Shown one piece after another: positions 26,730 to 35,238 of a stretch of 64,000 bases of DNA (the first letter of the stretch is position 1; every line of letters begins with the position of its first letter). Made by a program: the position numbers and the translations under genes. This DNA comes from Pedobacter kyungheensis (GTDB taxonomy: Bacteria > Bacteroidota > Bacteroidia > Sphingobacteriales > Sphingobacteriaceae): NCBI RefSeq assembly GCF_000812965.1, contig NZ_JSYN01000006.1, positions 62,001 through 126,000 of the forward strand, written 5' to 3'. The notes beneath the pieces were generated by a model that saw only the letters and a list, made by a program, of their open reading frames with translations, searched no databases and had not been told where the DNA came from.

Positions 26730-27326
26730 ATGAAAACTTCATTCTCAACCCTAGCAAAATCATTAATGGCAGCTGTTGTTTTAAGCACTTCAATCTTCTC
26801 TACAACTGTAATGGCTACCGAAAAACAACCTGTTAAAATCTCTGCTCCTAAAAACTTTGATAAAGTAGTAGTAAGCGGAAATGTTGAAGTAACCTTGATC
26901 CAGAATGGTAAAGAAGGTGTAAGCTACACTGATGACAATACCGGAAAAGTAAAAGTGATTCAGGATGGTAGCGCACTAAAAATTACTTCGGCGGATAACG
27001 AGGTAGCTAAAGTTACCGTTTACGTAAAAAGCATTTACCGCGTAATGGCATCTGACGATGCAGTAGTAAAAACAGCCGGTAAATTAAATGTAACCAACCT
27101 TCAGGTTTTCTTAAGCGGAAATGCAACAGCCAAAATCGATTCGAAAACTGAAAGCCTTTACACTGTAATTTCAGACCGTACAGATTTAAAATTAAGCGGT
27201 ACTACCGAAAACCACAGCCTGGTAATGGGAAGCACCCCAAAATTAAATTTAGATCGTTTTGCAGCTGCAAAAACAGAAATGAGCACACCAGAAGTTGCTG
27301 TAAGAACCGCAGCTTTGGCTAAATAA
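26730..27326 (+). CDS. DUF2807 (GIN domain) exported protein, copy B
   Basis: A 198-aa paralogue of the protein at 21262, with the same signal peptide and the same DUF2807 opening KNFDKVVVSGNVEVTLIQNG. Differences are scattered and mostly conservative (for example GVSYTDDN against GISYVDDN). Both copies are intact, so neither is a pseudogene. Codon third positions differ more than residues, which points to selection on the protein after duplication. Confidence 0.88.
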   Translation: MKTSFSTLAKSLMAAVVLSTSIFSTTVMATEKQPVKISAPKNFDKVVVSGNVEVTLIQNGKEGVSYTDDNTGKVKVIQDGSALKITSADNEVAKVTVYVKSIYRVMASDDAVVKTAGKLNVTNLQVFLSGNATAKIDSKTESLYTVISDRTDLKLSGTTENHSLVMGSTPKLNLDRFAAAKTEMSTPEVAVRTAALAK

Positions 27327-27350
27327 GCACCCGAAGATTTAGATAATGAA

Positions 27351-27377
27351 AAAAGCGGCCCTGGCCGCTTTTTTTGT
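27351..27377 (+). terminator. Terminator of DUF2807 copy B
   Basis: Stem AAAAGCGGCC / GGCCGCTTTT with a 2-base loop and a T-run. Confidence 0.9.
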
Positions 27378-27445
27378 TTTGACAAACCAACTAACCAATG
27401 CGCCCGATTGTTCACAATTTATAATTTCCTACATAGCATCCAAAG

Positions 27446-27476
27446 TTTGTTCAAAATCAACAATTTTCTATCTTTG
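27446..27476 (+). promoter_or_regulatory. Bacteroidota-type promoter of the thioredoxin-domain gene
   Basis: TTTG (27446-27449), 19 bases, TATCTTTG (27469-27476); a full match to the -33/-7 consensus, 13 bases before the start codon. Confidence 0.75.
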
Positions 27477-27489
27477 AGTAGAAGATAAT

Positions 27490-29736
27490 ATGAAATTTAC
27501 ACTCTCAATTGCATTGCTGCTTGTCCTTAAAGTAGGATATGCGCAAACCTTAAAACTAAAACAAGGACAAAAATTCAGTTACGATGCCACCAGCACTGCA
27601 GATGGTCCCATCAGCTCATACGGTTATGAAAGCTATGAATATTGGAAGACCAACTTCGAGGTTTTAAGCCTTAAAAATGGCGTCTATAGATTAAAGGCAT
27701 CTCCCGAAATATTTTTAAAACAGGCTCATAGTCTACAGAACTCCCAATTACCTTTCAAGGAACAACCAAAAGACTTTATGGCCATTGCGAATAAAGTACT
27801 CACGCTAACATCCTATGAACTGGAAATAGATAAATACGGTAGAATTATTAGGGTAAATGGTTTACCCAAAATTAAAACAGCCATTTTGGCGAAACTTAAG
27901 GCGCTGAACATCCACCAGAACGGACAAACAAACAGTAAGCGCATTGAAGAGGTATTTACTGACGAATATTTTAAAGTACACACCCCATTTTTTCAAAGAA
28001 TAGGACATTTTGCCATTAATGATAAAGGACTAAACAAATCATCAATAATCGAAACAACAACTGATTCTTCTTCAGAGAAAAAACAGGCTACAAATTATGA
28101 CATTGTTAAATTTAACCTGATTTCACTCGACGGTAAGGCAACTAACTCTTCATCACAATTATTGACAGAGGCAAAAGAAAAATTAGATTATGCTAAATAT
28201 TATCTTCCCATAAACAAAGCTAAGCGAAAAATCCAGGAACTTGCTGATCTTTTCAACAGTGTGAAAGGAGATCAAACGATTGAAAGCAGGATTATGAAAT
28301 CACTCGACTCTTTGGATAAGGGCTTTGCAAAAGATGATTATGAGTACCTTGGAGCGAAATTAGGTGTATTAACTTATGTTGGTCCAGGTTATTGGGAGCT
28401 TCTGGATAAGGTTCCCTATCAATATCTACCCTCCTCTAATGATATCGATAACAAGATGGATATTGACCTTAACAAAGGTGATTTCAGCAATGTAAAAAAG
28501 GCGATTGAACTTTCGTTTACAAAGTTTAAGGATGAAGAATTTTATCTTGAAAACATGGGAAGTACCAGTAACAATATACACAATACTTTTGGTGCATTAA
28601 TTTATAGAATTAAAAACAAGGATTCGCTGCAAAATGCATTAGGTATTATCAAGCAAATTGAAGCATTACAAATTCCTGATGTGACCGAACTGATGAGAGG
28701 AATGAAAACTTTAGTGCAAGCTAAACTTGCTGTAACGCCAAAAGAACTTGAAAATGTTGCCAAAACTCAATTTAACTCTTTATTTGATAAAGCTGGCAGG
28801 TATAGGATACTAATTTACGATGAGTTGGTTAAGAAACAGGTAGCCGATTCGGTAAAACTAGCGTATATCGATTATACCATTGACTTAAATAGGAAAAGAA
28901 TCGAGCAGATCAATTCTGGTGCAATACCAAACGTAGATTCTTTTACACTAAAGCATTATATTGCACCGAACAGGATTGTTTATAAAAAAAATCTTGCCGA
29001 TGCTTATTATAGAAAAAGCCAACTAAATAAAAATACAGAAATCGCTTACCTTCAGATGGCAGTTGATTATTTACCAACTCAACAAGACCTGATAGATAAC
29101 AACAATAATTTGCAAACTGAATATAAATTCACACCTTTTATTCCTTACACGGATATGTATCTTGCTGCAGGTGGTTCTGCAGGTATGAGCATTGAAGATA
29201 AATTAAATAAAGAGGTTGATATGGTTATCCTCGAACCTGAACGTTATACAAAACTGAAAGCAAACTATTTGAAATCCTATCCTGCTGGCGATTTTAAATC
29301 TTTTTTTAGTGAAGCTTTAAAACGCAAGCTGCCTGTGGTCCCAAATTTTTCGTTAAATGAACGCAAAGGAACAATAGTAACCAACGCAGATCAGGCAAAC
29401 AAATTTGTGTTTGTAGATTTCTGGGGTACCTGGTGTGGTGCATGTGTAAGTGAAATTGGCGAAATTGAAGCGATACATATTAAGAATCCAAATCCGGAAA
29501 AACTTCAGGTCACCACTATTGCCTGCTACGATAAAAAGAAAAACGTGGATGATTTCATGACTAAACAGAATTATACTTACACTGTTTTAATGTCGGATGG
29601 TAAAGTTGAGCACGATTTTAAAATCAGAAGCTACCCAACTAAGCTACTTTTTCTTCCCAATGGGGTTTATTTGACTATACCTTATCTTTCAAGTTACAAT
29701 GAAATATTAACTAAATATTTGGAATGGGAAATTTAG
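27490..29736 (+). CDS. Large exported protein with C-terminal TlpA-like thioredoxin domain
   Basis: A 748-aa protein with a signal peptide ending at GYAQT (about residue 19). The first 600 residues are mostly alpha/beta of unknown family, with several TPR-like helical stretches in the middle. The last 130 residues are a thioredoxin domain: KFVFVDFWGTWCGACVSEIG with Cys649-Gly-Ala-Cys652 and the cis-Pro region SYPTKLLFLPNG. It probably acts as a periplasmic disulfide reductase or a protein-bound redox module. It has its own promoter and terminator. A smaller protein with a similar C-terminus is encoded at 59729. Confidence 0.78.
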   Translation: MKFTLSIALLLVLKVGYAQTLKLKQGQKFSYDATSTADGPISSYGYESYEYWKTNFEVLSLKNGVYRLKASPEIFLKQAHSLQNSQLPFKEQPKDFMAIANKVLTLTSYELEIDKYGRIIRVNGLPKIKTAILAKLKALNIHQNGQTNSKRIEEVFTDEYFKVHTPFFQRIGHFAINDKGLNKSSIIETTTDSSSEKKQATNYDIVKFNLISLDGKATNSSSQLLTEAKEKLDYAKYYLPINKAKRKIQELADLFNSVKGDQTIESRIMKSLDSLDKGFAKDDYEYLGAKLGVLTYVGPGYWELLDKVPYQYLPSSNDIDNKMDIDLNKGDFSNVKKAIELSFTKFKDEEFYLENMGSTSNNIHNTFGALIYRIKNKDSLQNALGIIKQIEALQIPDVTELMRGMKTLVQAKLAVTPKELENVAKTQFNSLFDKAGRYRILIYDELVKKQVADSVKLAYIDYTIDLNRKRIEQINSGAIPNVDSFTLKHYIAPNRIVYKKNLADAYYRKSQLNKNTEIAYLQMAVDYLPTQQDLIDNNNNLQTEYKFTPFIPYTDMYLAAGGSAGMSIEDKLNKEVDMVILEPERYTKLKANYLKSYPAGDFKSFFSEALKRKLPVVPNFSLNERKGTIVTNADQANKFVFVDFWGTWCGACVSEIGEIEAIHIKNPNPEKLQVTTIACYDKKKNVDDFMTKQNYTYTVLMSDGKVEHDFKIRSYPTKLLFLPNGVYLTIPYLSSYNEILTKYLEWEI

Positions 29737-29790
29737 CGCATAAGTAAAAAAACAAAATGCTGATTACAATTATAGATCAGGTTAAACAAA

Positions 29791-29817
29791 AAAGGCGGCC
29801 ATGGCCGCCTTTTTTGT
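29791..29817 (+). terminator. Strong terminator between convergent genes
   Basis: Stem AAAGGCGGCC / GGCCGCCTTT with a 2-base loop and A/T tracts on both sides; probably bidirectional, serving the thioredoxin-domain gene and the phytase operon. Confidence 0.9.
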
Positions 29818-29840
29818 TGTGTTTTAAACTATCAAACCAT

Positions 29841-30914
29841 TTATGGATTAATCGACAATTTCTTACCCGCGATATCTTCCCAACGGTAAAAATGAAAAGT
29901 TTTATCATCGCTCATCGCTACCAGCAAACCATGTTTAAAATCGGCATTTAAAGGTACCGATACCACATCTATTCCATCGGTTTGGTTCGCATTGTACTTT
30001 ATGGTGGCTATTAAAGGGTGCTGATTAGGAGCACCAGCCTTACCTTCCCTGCTATACACTTTTAACTGCCTGGCTCCCTGATCAGATACCAATACATAAC
30101 CTTTGTTTCCGGCAGTTTTATAAATGGCTATACCTTCATTATCAACGGCAAAATCACCCTGACCAAAAAGTGCAAGCTCTTTATCGCCTTTAGCCGGATC
30201 GGCATAATATTTACGTACACCAAACTGCTCATCGCAGTAGTACACATAGCCAAGTTCATTATCAACTGCAATAGCTTCGATTTCTTTTTTACCGCTGTAA
30301 GTACCAAATTTCCTCACCAGTTCAGCTTTAACATGACCAGTTCCATCATCTGTTAACAAATATTGCCAAAGGTAACCCTCTTTTGGCCCGGTTTTACGGC
30401 CAACAATGGCATATATTTTCCCGCTGGGATCGGTATACATGGAAATACCCATTAAATCACGGTACTCAGTGCCGGTTTCTCCAACAAAAACCGGGATCCC
30501 CCCATTATCTATCGGTTTCATGTCCGGAAGAGAATAAATCCGGAGTTTATGACTCAACCTTTCGGTGGTAACAGCGACATCTGTTTTTTTACCTCCAAGA
30601 TTTAATCCGTAAGCAATATCAACGTTATCGGGTCTTTGCAAACCTTTAACTGTTTTCGATTTGATGATCTTTCCTTTCAGATCGAAAACATACAAACCTC
30701 CGTTTGCATCTTTATCAGTACCGATTACCAAAGATTGTGAGGCATCGGCGGGGTTAACCCAAATGGCGGGATCGTCGGTATCAAAATCAACAGGCTCTGA
30801 AACGTAAAGTGGTTTTACTGCAGTACTATCTGCTTTTTGCGCTGTTCCGTTACAAGAAAAGCACAGGGTTAAAATTGCAATTGCTGCAAAGGGTATAATT
30901 ATTCTATTCTTCAT
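29841..30914 (-). CDS. Beta-propeller phytase (3-phytase), lipoprotein
   Basis: A 357-aa protein. The signal peptide ends in a lipobox-like LTLCFSC, so it is probably a lipoprotein. The body matches the six-bladed beta-propeller phytase family: DTDDPAIWVNPADASQSLVIGTDK, RPDNVDIAYGLNLGGKKTDVAV, EIEAIAVDNELGYVYYCDE, VDNEGIAIYK and ANQTDGIDVV are the Ca2+- and phosphate-binding motifs. It releases phosphate from inositol phosphates at the cell surface or in the periplasm. It starts one base after the stop of the beta-helix lipoprotein and is the last gene of the TonB-receptor operon. Confidence 0.92.
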   Translation of the reverse strand: MKNRIIIPFAAIAILTLCFSCNGTAQKADSTAVKPLYVSEPVDFDTDDPAIWVNPADASQSLVIGTDKDANGGLYVFDLKGKIIKSKTVKGLQRPDNVDIAYGLNLGGKKTDVAVTTERLSHKLRIYSLPDMKPIDNGGIPVFVGETGTEYRDLMGISMYTDPSGKIYAIVGRKTGPKEGYLWQYLLTDDGTGHVKAELVRKFGTYSGKKEIEAIAVDNELGYVYYCDEQFGVRKYYADPAKGDKELALFGQGDFAVDNEGIAIYKTAGNKGYVLVSDQGARQLKVYSREGKAGAPNQHPLIATIKYNANQTDGIDVVSVPLNADFKHGLLVAMSDDKTFHFYRWEDIAGKKLSINP

Positions 30915-30915
30915 T

Positions 30916-32175
30916 TTAAATTTTAGTACCGTAAGCGCCTACAAATGTAGCTGGCGCTGGAGAGATGTAAGTAATACCATTTTTCATTACAATGCCAGCT
31001 GCATGGTGACGGATAAAGTTGGTGATGCCTTTACCTAAAGCCGGAGAGTTTCCCTGTAAATGAAAATCCCAGGGGGTGTTAAAATCTGCATTACTAACTG
31101 CAGTATTTACCGGATAATTAACAAATTTAGGATCGTTGGCGCCAGCAGCAGTGCCAATTACATCATTTTTACCACCAATAATATCGCCACCCGGTTGAAA
31201 CTGATTAACAGTAGCCTGATCGTATCCATAATACCAGTTATTGCTGTAGGCAGAACGGGCATCTTCTGGCTTTTTAGGATCCCTTTTCACGCCAAAACGG
31301 GTGTTGGCAAAAAGGTTATTGTATAAATCGGCACGCACGGTGCTTTCCATCCATACCGATCCGCCTTTTGCAGTTGGTCTTCTCCACCCGGTGTTAACCA
31401 TGGTATTGTTGTAAGCGATAATATAAGTTTGTGGTGTTTTATCGCCGGTATTAGATAGTTTTAGCGCATTGGTATTGGTGCTGTAAACCAGGTTATAGGC
31501 AATATCAGCCAAACAGCCCGATTTAAAGTTCATAGCCTCACCACCGGTTACACCCGTAGTATAAAATACATTGTTGGCAAAAATGATCTTTCCACCCTCA
31601 ATATAGGTACAATCTTCCTGCAGGTTTCTGAATATGCTATTCTGTACCACTAATTTGCCCTTTGCATTGGCAAACCAGAGCGCCGGAAGGTTTTCGCCGG
31701 CTACAGCCTTGTAAAGTCCCATTTTAACCGAAGTTGAAGCATCAGAAGTGGTAGAACCACCATATTCGATAATGGCGTGATCTAAAACCAGCTCTTCGCA
31801 GGTTGGCCCCGCCAAAATACCTCCCCAAAGTTTACCGAATTTCTTTTGCGGAGTTTTATAAAACTCATTTACGGTAAATTTAATTGGGTTCTCAGCAGTT
31901 CCCAGGGCATATAAATTACCTTTTACAATAATTTCGGGTTTGGCAAGGGTATCCATTAAAACAGTAACTCCTTCTTCAATGGTCAACGATTTTCCTTCAG
32001 GAATAATAATATCGCCTTTAATAACCTGCGTACTTCCCTTTGCCCAAACACCTGAAACTTCACCAATGGCAGAGCCATCTACTGCGGTAGTATCTACATC
32101 AATATTGGCTTTTTCGCATCCTGCCAGAGCAAGCAGGGCAAGCATAAGTAGTTTAAAAATCTGATTCGATTTCAT
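30916..32175 (-). CDS. Right-handed beta-helix lipoprotein
   Basis: A 419-aa protein with lipobox LALLALAGC (Cys about residue 19). IIPEGKSLTIEEGVTVLMD with ALGTAENPIKFTV is the start of a right-handed parallel beta-helix, as in pectate-lyase-like surface proteins, followed by repeated short strands with Asn and Gly turns. No catalytic motif is evident. It lies between a TonB receptor and a phytase, the position usually held by a surface substrate-binding lipoprotein, so I infer capture of the ligand for the receptor. No SusD-like gene is present. Confidence 0.75.
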   Translation of the reverse strand: MKSNQIFKLLMLALLALAGCEKANIDVDTTAVDGSAIGEVSGVWAKGSTQVIKGDIIIPEGKSLTIEEGVTVLMDTLAKPEIIVKGNLYALGTAENPIKFTVNEFYKTPQKKFGKLWGGILAGPTCEELVLDHAIIEYGGSTTSDASTSVKMGLYKAVAGENLPALWFANAKGKLVVQNSIFRNLQEDCTYIEGGKIIFANNVFYTTGVTGGEAMNFKSGCLADIAYNLVYSTNTNALKLSNTGDKTPQTYIIAYNNTMVNTGWRRPTAKGGSVWMESTVRADLYNNLFANTRFGVKRDPKKPEDARSAYSNNWYYGYDQATVNQFQPGGDIIGGKNDVIGTAAGANDPKFVNYPVNTAVSNADFNTPWDFHLQGNSPALGKGITNFIRHHAAGIVMKNGITYISPAPATFVGAYGTKI

Positions 32176-32198
32176 GTCTTTATCTTTTTAAAATTCAA

Positions 32199-34976
32199 TT
32201 AATTAAACTTATATCTGAAGCCAACTAAATAGTTCTGGCCATAATAATCACTCCTGATCAAGGTGTTACCGTCTTTTACCAAATCTTCGTTGATTTTGTT
32301 ATTTTCAGGGTTGGTGCCTTTGATGAATAATTTTGCAGGTGTATTTAAGATGTTATTGGCTTTAACAAAAACACTGATTCCGCCCTTAAATCTTTTCTCA
32401 ACCGAAGCATCCATCTGCACGAAACCTTTCTGCCACAAATCGTTGTTTAAGAACTGTGAAACAGTATTGATCCGCGAACCGGTATAAGCAGCTGCAAGCT
32501 GTGCATCCCAGCCTTTTTTGGTATCTTTAAATAACACGGATAAATTCGCAATATGCTCAGACTGTCCGTAAAGCGGGCGTTCCTGATCAACAGAAAGCGC
32601 CTGAATATCGCCAGTTGCCGGATTAATGGTGCGGGTTGTTTTAGGTGTTACAATCCGCGAGTGGGTATAGGTATAGTTTGCTTTAACACCGATTTTACTG
32701 AAATATTTGATATAATCGACCTCAGCACCATAATTATTGGCTGTACCAAAATTACCCGGAGTATAATAAATATCCTGTCCGCGAACGGCATCAGCCTGGA
32801 AAGTATATTCGATCGGATTTTTGATACGCTTGTAAAAAGTACCGATTAACAATTGCTCGGATGCGCCTGGAAAAAGTTCGTAGCGCAAATCGAAGTTATC
32901 AGCCAGCGCACGCTGCAAGTTTGGATTTCCGCGCTCCTGAAACTCTTCATTAACCACTTTGCCAGGTACAATTTCGTAAAAACCCGGACGGTTTAATGCT
33001 TTGTAATACGAAGCATGTAATTGTGCTTTATCACTCAAAAAATACTTCGCGGTTAAGCTTGGTAAAACATCAGTATATACCTGGTTTCCTTTCGGATAAG
33101 TTTCTCCTGCAGGGAAAAGCAGATTATAACCTTGATTGGTATGTTCTACGCGTGCACCTCCAATTAGCTCAAGTTTAGCCGAGCTGTATTTAAACATTCC
33201 GTAACCCGCGGCAATTTTCTCTGATGCATCATAGGTAAGTGAATTGGCTACGGCACCCGTTGGATTGCTCACCACCAGGTTTAAATCTGTATAACTTTGA
33301 AAATCTACTCCATACAGCTTTTTTGCATCAGCAGCACTTGGCGCCAGGTTATAATTATTAAAGAAACTGCTTCTTTGTTTATCGCGGTATAAACCACCTG
33401 CCATGATATCGAGTTTGTTCTCGCCCAGAGTAAAGCGATAAGTAAGATCAAGATAACCTGCCATATCCTCATCGGTATTGCGCTCCCAGCGGCGGGTTAC
33501 CGGATTGGTATTCACTAAACTGGTTCGTGTACGCTGGAAATTTTGTTCGATTCCGTTTAAGCTGATGCTGGTATTTTCGGGCACATCGTTTTTAGCTGAC
33601 GAATAAACTGCCGACCACTGCACCTTGAATTTATCGTCGAAAAATTTGTGATCGCCGTGCAGCGTACTATTGTAAATCTGCTGCTCGGTTAAACGGCTAC
33701 GGGTATCGTAAACCAGCTCTGCATTTCCGGCAGTAGGATTGTACACCCCATTATAAGTAGTACTTACTGCATCTCTAAGCTGCTGGTTTTTCAAATTAAC
33801 GTACACATTGTAAAGGCTTAACTGGTGGTTCCGGTTAAATGAATAATCGACCTTTCCGTGTAAGCCGGTACGTTGTTGCTGTTCGGAAAACTCGCGGTAG
33901 CTTTTGCTGGTAATTACCGCATAAGCATCGGTACCAGCTACTGCATTATTGTAAAATGTGCTATTACTTCCACGGTAAGTATTTTGGTAACTTCCGGCCA
34001 AAACCACACCTAGCTTATTCTCTAAAAACCTTTGGCTTACTGATAAGCTTCCAATTAAATTAGGCGCAGGGCTTTTGTATTTATAATCCAGCGTTCCTTT
34101 AGTAAAATCGTTCTGCGTAGCATTATAATTTTTCCCATTTAGCTCGTAAGGCGATTTATACTGAATGGCTGATGCATCGTAGCTGGCAAATTTACGATCG
34201 ATAAACAACTGACTGTAACCGGTTGAAACATTCGCATTTACCTGAAATTTTCCCGGTGCGTTTTTCATCACCATGTTGATGGCTCCACCAATGGCATCGC
34301 CTTCCAGATTTGGGGTAAGCGTTTTATAAACTTCCAGGCGGTCTAATAAATCTGCCGGGAATAAATCAAGCGGTACGTAACGGTACTTGTTATCGGGACT
34401 TGGGATTTTCACACCATTTACCAGTGTGTAATTGTATCTCTTGTCCATACCCCGCAGGATGGCATACTGTCCGTCGCCATTGCTATTGCGCTCGATAGAA
34501 ACACCAGAAACACGCTGCGTAATGTTGGCTACCGTTAAATCAGGAGAAATTTCAATGGCTTTACCCGATACGATGTTCATAATCTGGGTCGAATTTTTCT
34601 CCAGACGACGTGCTCCCTGATCTGTCGAAGCTACCGCATTGGTTTGGATGGTTACATCATCAAGGCTTTTTGAGTCACTTTCCATATAAAATTTCAGGTG
34701 ATCATTATCCTCTTTTGCCACCGTAATGGTTTTAGTGATGGTTTTGTAAGTGATGTAACTTACACTGATTTTGGCAGTACCGGTAGATATCCCTTTAAAC
34801 TCAAAAGTTCCATCAAGACCGGTGTTGGTTACCCGTCTGGGATTTTCGAGCACTACGGTCGCGCCAACGATGGCCTCGCCGGTTTGTTTATCGTAAACGT
34901 GCCCTTTTATTTTTGTAGCGTTGGCTGTGCCTGCACAAAAAACAAGAAAAAACAGAATTTGTAAAAGTTTGTTCAT
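32199..34976 (-). CDS. TonB-dependent outer-membrane receptor
   Basis: A 925-aa receptor. It has a signal peptide to about residue 20, then a carboxypeptidase-like regulatory domain (KIKGHVYDKQTGEAIVGATV). The plug follows: VANITQRVSGVSIERNSNGD, ILRGMDKRYNYTLVNGVKIP and NLEGDAIGGAINM. A 22-strand barrel ends with NYLVGFRYKFN, the C-terminal aromatic signature. It imports a ligand across the outer membrane using TonB energy. The downstream beta-helix lipoprotein and phytase suggest an inositol-phosphate or phosphate-related substrate, but that is inference. Confidence 0.92.
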   Translation of the reverse strand: MNKLLQILFFLVFCAGTANATKIKGHVYDKQTGEAIVGATVVLENPRRVTNTGLDGTFEFKGISTGTAKISVSYITYKTITKTITVAKEDNDHLKFYMESDSKSLDDVTIQTNAVASTDQGARRLEKNSTQIMNIVSGKAIEISPDLTVANITQRVSGVSIERNSNGDGQYAILRGMDKRYNYTLVNGVKIPSPDNKYRYVPLDLFPADLLDRLEVYKTLTPNLEGDAIGGAINMVMKNAPGKFQVNANVSTGYSQLFIDRKFASYDASAIQYKSPYELNGKNYNATQNDFTKGTLDYKYKSPAPNLIGSLSVSQRFLENKLGVVLAGSYQNTYRGSNSTFYNNAVAGTDAYAVITSKSYREFSEQQQRTGLHGKVDYSFNRNHQLSLYNVYVNLKNQQLRDAVSTTYNGVYNPTAGNAELVYDTRSRLTEQQIYNSTLHGDHKFFDDKFKVQWSAVYSSAKNDVPENTSISLNGIEQNFQRTRTSLVNTNPVTRRWERNTDEDMAGYLDLTYRFTLGENKLDIMAGGLYRDKQRSSFFNNYNLAPSAADAKKLYGVDFQSYTDLNLVVSNPTGAVANSLTYDASEKIAAGYGMFKYSSAKLELIGGARVEHTNQGYNLLFPAGETYPKGNQVYTDVLPSLTAKYFLSDKAQLHASYYKALNRPGFYEIVPGKVVNEEFQERGNPNLQRALADNFDLRYELFPGASEQLLIGTFYKRIKNPIEYTFQADAVRGQDIYYTPGNFGTANNYGAEVDYIKYFSKIGVKANYTYTHSRIVTPKTTRTINPATGDIQALSVDQERPLYGQSEHIANLSVLFKDTKKGWDAQLAAAYTGSRINTVSQFLNNDLWQKGFVQMDASVEKRFKGGISVFVKANNILNTPAKLFIKGTNPENNKINEDLVKDGNTLIRSDYYGQNYLVGFRYKFN

Positions 34977-35011
34977 TTTGTTTGGTAATGTCTTTTTATT
35001 AACTGACGGGG

Positions 35012-35041
35012 CAAAGATGTATACGCCAGTTTATATGCAAA
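35012..35041 (-). promoter_or_regulatory. Candidate promoter of the receptor-phytase operon
   Basis: On the - strand TTTG (35038-35041), 18 bases, CATCTTTG (35012-35019). The first base deviates from TAnnTTTG; the distance to the start codon is about 35 bases. Confidence 0.4.
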
Positions 35042-35238
35042 AATTATCAGGGTTACATAAAGGCAACACCGTTACAAAGAGCATATATCAAAAAGCAACA
35101 CAAAACAACAAAATACTGTAAATCAAATACTTAAACAGCAACATAAGCGCCGTTATGCTTTTATTACCGTTACATTAACAAATTGTTAAGCAGACAAATA
35201 CGCATGAAAAAGCAATTTTATCTGCATAGTTGTAACGC

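Larger units (their letters stand above)
26579..27377 (+). repeat. Direct repeat copy B: upstream region, DUF2807 gene and terminator
   Basis: Second copy of the block at 21111-21905. The 151-base leader has the same length, and the LytTR-type half sites and the last 40 bases before the ATG are essentially unchanged, while the intervening bases have drifted. Confidence 0.93.

Noticed and set aside
31060..32164. Plus-strand frames inside the beta-helix lipoprotein gene
   Set aside because: Antisense shadows without start signals.
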